Source: Candidatus Omnitrophota bacterium (GTDB lineage: Bacteria > NPL-UPA2 > BS750m-G34). Taken from it: a stretch of DNA of 26,813 nucleotides. The notes below the pieces were generated by a model. That model was given only the letters and a program-made list of their open reading frames with translations, did no database searches and was not told where the DNA came from. Positions 19,976-26,813 of this stretch are shown piece after piece. Within the stretch, counting starts at the first letter, position 1; every line of letters begins with the position of its first letter. The position numbers and the translations under genes were made by a program. Location of the stretch: the NCBI GenBank assembly GCA_016783345.1, contig JADHWT010000005.1, positions 1 to 26,813 of the forward strand, in the 5' to 3' direction.

Positions 19976-21954
19976 AACGCCTTGAATTCCTTTTCGCTCA
20001 ATGTCTTTATTCTGAGTTTCCTGGCGCGGTCAAGTTTTGAGCCAGGGTCATGTCCCGCTACAACATAGTCTGTCTTTTTTGATACGGAGGAACTGACCTT
20101 TCCGCCAAGTTTTTCTATCAACCTCTCTGCTTCACCACGGGTAAACCCATCCAATGAGCCTGTCAGGACAAACTTAAGGCCTCCAAATTTCTGCGCTTTA
20201 GTAACTTTACTAACGGCAATTTTAATGCCTGCCTTTTTGAATCTCGCCAAAACCTTTGAGGTATCTTTTGATCTAAAAAAACGAAATATACTCTGGGCCA
20301 TTGTCGGACCTATCTCAGGGATTGCTTCTAATTCTTCGAGAGAAGAGTGAGAAAGTTTCTCCATGGTCCGGAAACGAGCACCAAGAACTTCGGCAGCATG
20401 GATGCCTACATGCCTTATCCCCAGGGCAAAAATAAAACGCGCAAAAGTTGTTTCTTTAGAGCGGACAATCGCCTCTATCAGGTTCTGAGCGCTTTTCTCA
20501 GCCATCCTCTCAATATCTGCAATCGATTTTTTATCCAGAGAATAGAGGTCTGTATAGTCCCGGACCATTCCCCTCTCGACAAGCTGGCTTATGATGGCAT
20601 CACCCAGGCCGTCTATATCCATTGCATTTCGTGATGCAAAATGCCTGATCCTCCGTTCTACCTGGGCAGGACAACGCACATTTTCGCAGCGAGTTGCGAC
20701 CTCACCTTCTTCCTTTATAACTGCACTGCTACAAACAGGGCAATGCCCTGGCATAGCAAAAACCTTTTCTTTACCAGTGCGGACGCTTTCCACAACCTTC
20801 ACCACCTTGGGTATGACCTCTCCTCCCTTTTCCAGGATGACTCTGTCGCCAATCCGGATGTCCTTTCTTTTTATTTCGTCCTCATTGTGAAGAGTGGCGC
20901 GGCTGATTGTGGAGCCCGAAAGCTCAACCGGCTTTAGTATTGCAACCGGGGTAAGGGTCCCGGTACGGCCAACCTGCACCTCAATATCCTTAAGTTGTGT
21001 TGTGGCCTGCTTGGATTGAAATTTATATGCAATAGCCCACCTGGGGCTTTTGGTAGTAGAGCCTAACACGCCTTGCTGGGTAAATTGATTTACTTTTATG
21101 ACCAGGCCATCCACTTCAAACCCGAGTTTCTCCCTCTTCTCTTCCCACTCCTTACAAACTTTAACAGCATCTTTCATATTCCTGACTACCTTGATAAAAG
21201 GACTCACACGAAAACCCATGTGTTTTAGAGCCTCCAGCGCAGAATAGTGCGTAGGCCAGTTAATTCCTTCTCTATGACCTATCCCATGGACAAAAAGATT
21301 AAGTGGCCGTTTTGCAACCTCACGGGGATCCAAGAGCTTAAGTGAACCCGCAGCAGCATTACGGGGATTTGCCATAAGCGCATCTCCATTACGGCTCTTT
21401 TCTTTATTTAATTTCTCAAAACCTTTTCTATCTATATATACCTCTCCCCTCACCTCCAGCAAATAAATCCCTTCTCCGTTTTCGAGGTAAAGAGGGAGCG
21501 ACTTAATCGTCTTTAAATTTACAGTGATGTCATCCCCCTTCACTCCATCACCTCTTGTAGAGCCATGAATAAATACCCCTCTTTCATATTCAAGGTTGAT
21601 AGCAACACCATCTATCTTTAATTCAATAACATATTCTACAACCTCCCGGGGCTTAAGATTACGGTGGATTCGTTTTTCAAATTCCAATAACTCTTCCGGG
21701 CTATATGCATTCTCAAGGCTCAGCATCGGGACCCGATGGGCAACCTGTTTAAATTCTTTAAGAGGCTCGCCTGCTATTCTCTGAGTAGGAGAATCCGGGG
21801 TAACAAGGGAAGGGAATTGTTTTTCGAATTTCTCCAGCTCACGATATAGACGGTCGTATTCACTATCTGTTATCTCAGGCTGATCTTCGACATAGTACTT
21901 GCGGTCGTGATGTCTTATCTCCTGACGAAGTTTTTTTATTTTATCTTGATCCAT
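19966..21954 (-). CDS. ligA: NAD-dependent DNA ligase
   Basis: Seals nicks in replication and repair using NAD. The 662 residues contain all domains in order: Ia domain (YYVEDQPEITDSEYDRLYREL, 20-40), adenylation domain with AMP-Lys113 in ELKIDGVAI, an OB-fold, a four-Cys zinc finger (Cys405, Cys408, Cys423, Cys428), helix-hairpin-helix repeats (DIDGLG, LGIRHVG, IPEIGPTMAQ), and a BRCT domain (about 588-662, FVLTGSLDGFTRGEAERLIEKLGGKVSSSVSKKTDYVV). Length is normal and nothing is missing. The start lies within the 3' end of the VanZ-like gene (19-nt overlap), without a clear ribosome-binding site. Confidence 0.98.
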   Translation of the reverse strand: MDQDKIKKLRQEIRHHDRKYYVEDQPEITDSEYDRLYRELEKFEKQFPSLVTPDSPTQRIAGEPLKEFKQVAHRVPMLSLENAYSPEELLEFEKRIHRNLKPREVVEYVIELKIDGVAINLEYERGVFIHGSTRGDGVKGDDITVNLKTIKSLPLYLENGEGIYLLEVRGEVYIDRKGFEKLNKEKSRNGDALMANPRNAAAGSLKLLDPREVAKRPLNLFVHGIGHREGINWPTHYSALEALKHMGFRVSPFIKVVRNMKDAVKVCKEWEEKREKLGFEVDGLVIKVNQFTQQGVLGSTTKSPRWAIAYKFQSKQATTQLKDIEVQVGRTGTLTPVAILKPVELSGSTISRATLHNEDEIKRKDIRIGDRVILEKGGEVIPKVVKVVESVRTGKEKVFAMPGHCPVCSSAVIKEEGEVATRCENVRCPAQVERRIRHFASRNAMDIDGLGDAIISQLVERGMVRDYTDLYSLDKKSIADIERMAEKSAQNLIEAIVRSKETTFARFIFALGIRHVGIHAAEVLGARFRTMEKLSHSSLEELEAIPEIGPTMAQSIFRFFRSKDTSKVLARFKKAGIKIAVSKVTKAQKFGGLKFVLTGSLDGFTRGEAERLIEKLGGKVSSSVSKKTDYVVAGHDPGSKLDRARKLRIKTLSEKEFKALWK

Positions 21955-22292
21955 AGACTTGCTAAAACCCCGATACTATCACAAAATAAATCCCAGACGG
22001 CAACCTCACGTCCGGGCACAAAGCATTGATGGAATTCATCGCTGATTCCGTACATAATTCCAAAGATACATGTCCAAAAAATATGGCGTTGTTTAAAACA
22101 GGATCTTGAAGCATTCAGCAATGCCCTTCGAAGAAGTAGTCCTAAAAATGCAAACTCAAAAAAATGAATTAATTTATCTGCGTGAGGAAAAAGAATAATT
22201 TTACCCAAAGGTTCAGAGAGAGACGAATAATAAAATATAATCCCTGCATAGATTATAACCGGGATCCAGTGCTTCGCGAACTGTCTTATCAT
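21936..22292 (-). CDS. VanZ-like family membrane protein
   Basis: A 118-residue integral membrane protein of the VanZ-like type with three to four helices. Family signatures are YAGIIFYYSSLSEP near the N-terminus, DKLIHFFEFAFLGLLL in the middle and GISDEFHQCFVPGREVAVWDLFCDSIG near the C-terminus. The relation to glycopeptide resistance is by family name only; such small proteins are widespread and their job is unknown. The start is at an ATGA overlap with the phosphoesterase stop, with AGGAG directly before it. Confidence 0.88.
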   Translation of the reverse strand: MIRQFAKHWIPVIIYAGIIFYYSSLSEPLGKIILFPHADKLIHFFEFAFLGLLLRRALLNASRSCFKQRHIFWTCIFGIMYGISDEFHQCFVPGREVAVWDLFCDSIGVLASLWIKIK

Positions 22293-23023
22293 TCTCCTAT
22301 AGCCAGGCGCATCGCCTCCATCTCAGGAAGACCTGCCTTACGAATCTTGGTCTGGGCCCCGGCTATATCGTATTGAACCCTTTTATATTCAAAAGTGCAT
22401 TTTTCCGTATCATAGATTAGAAAACATGCCCTCGGGTCGTGATCCCTCGGCTGCCCGATACTTCCGGCATTGACAATATAACGAAAACCTTCTTCTATCT
22501 TTATGGATGGAGAAACAAAATATTCAAAATTTTTTCCGCCTTTAAATATAACGGGGATATGAGAATGGCCTATAAAACAGGCCTTCTCCTTAAAAAGTTC
22601 AAAATTTTTATATGCCTCGTCAATGGTGTATACATACTGCCATTCTTGAGGTTTATCAAGAGAGGCGTGAACAAAGACACAATCTCTTTCGCTTTTTAAA
22701 AGAGGTAATGTGCTTAAAAATTCATTTTCATTTTGGTCAATAATCTTTTTTGTCCAGACTATTGCCTCCTGGGCAAGGGGATTAAAAAGTGAGACAGGTA
22801 TCATTTCAGCAGCTGCTGCATCGTGGTTGCCTGCTATACAAATACATCCTTTTTCTTTAATGAGTTCTTGTGTAAGACTGATACATTCCTTTGGATTGGC
22901 TCCGTAACCAACGATATCGCCCAGGCATATATATTGATCCACCTTTTCATTAAGCATTACCTCAAGGCTTGCTTTGTAGGCCTCTAAGTTAGAATGGATA
23001 TCAGAAAAGATAGCATAACGCAT
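22289..23023 (-). CDS. Calcineurin-like metallophosphoesterase (MJ0936/YfcE-like)
   Basis: A 244-residue two-metal phosphoesterase. Metal motifs: FSDIHSN (Asp8, His10), LGDIVGYG (Asp36), AGNHD (Asn66, His67), FVHA (His119) and GHSHIP (His153, His155), followed by VNAGSIGQPRD (184-194), a signature of the small bacterial/archaeal branch. The substrate is unknown; nucleotides or phosphodiesters are likely. First gene of a five-gene cluster with VanZ-like protein, ligA, MBL and nucleotidyltransferase. A promoter lies so close that its transcript should begin at the ATG; no Shine-Dalgarno is present. Confidence 0.92.
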   Translation of the reverse strand: MRYAIFSDIHSNLEAYKASLEVMLNEKVDQYICLGDIVGYGANPKECISLTQELIKEKGCICIAGNHDAAAAEMIPVSLFNPLAQEAIVWTKKIIDQNENEFLSTLPLLKSERDCVFVHASLDKPQEWQYVYTIDEAYKNFELFKEKACFIGHSHIPVIFKGGKNFEYFVSPSIKIEEGFRYIVNAGSIGQPRDHDPRACFLIYDTEKCTFEYKRVQYDIAGAQTKIRKAGLPEMEAMRLAIGE

Positions 23024-23029
23024 ACTATT

Positions 23030-23058
23030 AATATAACATAATAATTAACAATCTTCAA
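23030..23058 (-). promoter_or_regulatory. Sigma-70 type promoter for the phosphoesterase-ligA cluster, predicted leaderless
   Basis: TTGAAG (23058-23053), a 17-bp spacer and TATATT (23035-23030). Initiation about seven bases downstream falls at position 23023, the first base of the gene. Confidence 0.5.
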
Positions 23059-23077
23059 AAGAAAGTTAGGAAAAAAC

Positions 23078-23107
23078 AAAAAACCCCATTTTTATATGGG
23101 GTTTTTT
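23078..23107 (-). terminator. Intrinsic terminator of the rRNA operon
   Basis: AAAAAACCCCAT and ATGGGGTTTTTT form a perfect 12-bp hairpin with a six-base loop (23090-23095), with an A/T tract on each side, so it can end transcription in both directions. It starts about five bases after the 5S 3' end. Confidence 0.88.
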
Positions 23108-23111
23108 AATT

Positions 23112-23227
23112 CCAAGCAACGACCTACTCTTCCATTCCGTTACCAGAATAGTACCATCAGCGCTGGAGAGCTTAACTACCGTATTCGAAATGGGAACGGG
23201 TGTTTCCTCTCCGCTATGGTCACTTGA
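23112..23227 (-). rRNA. 5S ribosomal RNA
   Basis: The minus strand has the 5S core: TGACCATAGCGGAGAGGAAAC, then ACCCGTTCCCATTTCGAATAC, GGTAGTTAAGCTCTCCAGCGC, and a 3' part GAGTAGGTCGTTGC. CAAG (23226-23223) and CTTG (23116-23113) close helix I. Ends are estimated to within a few bases. It is the last gene of the rRNA operon. Confidence 0.9.
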
Positions 23228-23257
23228 AAAGACATCATTCAAAAAATATAAATAATA

Positions 23258-26272
<3,015 letters not shown>

Positions 26273-26284
26273 ATTATTTAATTT

Positions 26285-26294
26285 TCAAAGAACA
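26285..26294 (-). promoter_or_regulatory. boxA-like antitermination site upstream of 23S
   Basis: TGTTCTTTGA followed by AAA on the minus strand, in the tRNA-Ala to 23S spacer, matches the boxA form found at this place in many bacterial rRNA operons, where NusB/S10 binds to allow read-through. Confidence 0.6.
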
Positions 26295-26302
26295 AGTATT
26301 TC

Positions 26303-26326
26303 CCCTGTACCACGTTGGGTGCAGGG
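26303..26326. other. Spacer hairpin between tRNA-Ala and 23S
   Basis: CCCTGTACC and GGTGCAGGG form a nine-pair stem (one mismatch) around a short loop. The order TGTACCACGT ... GTGCAGGG also occurs in the hisC insert (3452-3483), so the hairpin may derive from the same repeat family. Confidence 0.5.
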
Positions 26327-26345
26327 ATTTAAAAATTTTTTAACT

Positions 26346-26421
26346 TGGTGGAGATGACCGGGGTCGAACCGGTGACCTCCTCGGTGCAAGCGAGGTGCTC
26401 TCCCAATTGAGCTACATCCCC
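26346..26421 (-). tRNA. tRNA-Ala (anticodon TGC)
   Basis: 76 nt with encoded CCA. Acceptor GGGGATG pairs with CATCTCC and holds the G3-U70 pair that marks tRNA-Ala; the anticodon loop is CTTGCAC, and the T-loop is GGTTCGACCCC. It lies in the 16S-23S spacer, three bases after tRNA-Ile. Confidence 0.97.
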
Positions 26422-26424
26422 CCT

Positions 26425-26500
26425 TGGTGGGCCCATCTGGATTTGAACCAGACACCCCTGCGTTATCAGCACAGTGCTCTACCTAATGAGCTATGGGCCC
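26425..26500 (-). tRNA. tRNA-Ile (anticodon GAT)
   Basis: 76 nt with encoded CCA. Acceptor GGGCCCA pairs with TGGGCCC; the anticodon loop is CTGATAAC and the T-loop GGTTCAAATCC. The Ile-Ala pair in the 16S-23S spacer is the classic arrangement. Confidence 0.97.
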
Positions 26501-26556
26501 TGCATAGTAAACTATACATAAAAAATTAAATAGAAATATAGCCCCTAGTCCTTTTT

Positions 26557-26813
<257 letters not shown>

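Noticed and set aside
22080..22125. CAGGATCTTGAAGCAT in the VanZ-like gene, similar to a common dispersed repeat
   Set aside because: Only a short partial match, no palindromic partner is seen, and the protein length there is normal.

Overview
The window reads as a gene-dense chromosome segment from an uncultured Gram-negative-type bacterium. An outer-membrane beta-barrel protein and an OmpA-type lipoprotein indicate two membranes. Moderate GC, very tight gene packing, a divergent 16S 3' region and many small dispersed palindromic repeats suggest a candidate phylum known mainly from metagenomes, Omnitrophota-like; that placement is my impression, not a proof. No phage, insertion sequence, plasmid or CRISPR array is visible.

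Layout. Positions 1-11000, all minus strand, hold a housekeeping run transcribed in the order pheS, pheT, beta-barrel protein, rpmE, prfA, prmC, murA, hisC, hisB, hisA, coiled-coil secreted protein, hisI, trpE (cut by the window edge). It joins tRNA charging, ribosome and termination factors, peptidoglycan synthesis and histidine/tryptophan synthesis, mostly with 1-20 nt overlaps. Positions 11084-14745 (minus) hold a GAF/HD-GYP protein, an RRM protein with its own promoter, a two-helix membrane protein, an amidohydrolase and an OmpA-like lipoprotein. A 163-nt AT-rich divergent region then leads to two plus-strand genes, a DUF362 protein and an MFS transporter. Positions 17151-23023 (minus) are an overlapping cluster: metallophosphoesterase, VanZ-like protein, ligA, MBL hydrolase and a DHH/tRNA-nucleotidyltransferase fusion. 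Positions 23078-26813 are an rRNA operon on the minus strand: 16S (3' end only), tRNA-Ile(GAT), tRNA-Ala(TGC), 23S, 5S and a terminator.

Most notable: the left 10 kb carries several families of short palindromic elements, many inserted in frame inside essential genes. They lie in hisA, three times in prmC, probably in hisC and pheT, and in the secreted coiled-coil protein. Related copies fill the prfA-rpmE and murA-hisC gaps. In hisA and prmC the inserts all lie just before a beta-strand that ends in a catalytic motif, on the side of the fold expected to face away from the active site. This resembles the protein-embedded palindromic elements known from Rickettsia, but with several unrelated-looking families in one operon.

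Other points: the his run lacks hisH and hisF, and an unrelated gene sits in the hisF slot; PheT lacks its N-terminal tRNA-binding OB domain; the DHH/nucleotidyltransferase fusion lacks the usual CBS pair; pheS and the metallophosphoesterase gene look leaderless; a terminator-like hairpin lies between a consensus promoter and the HD-GYP gene.
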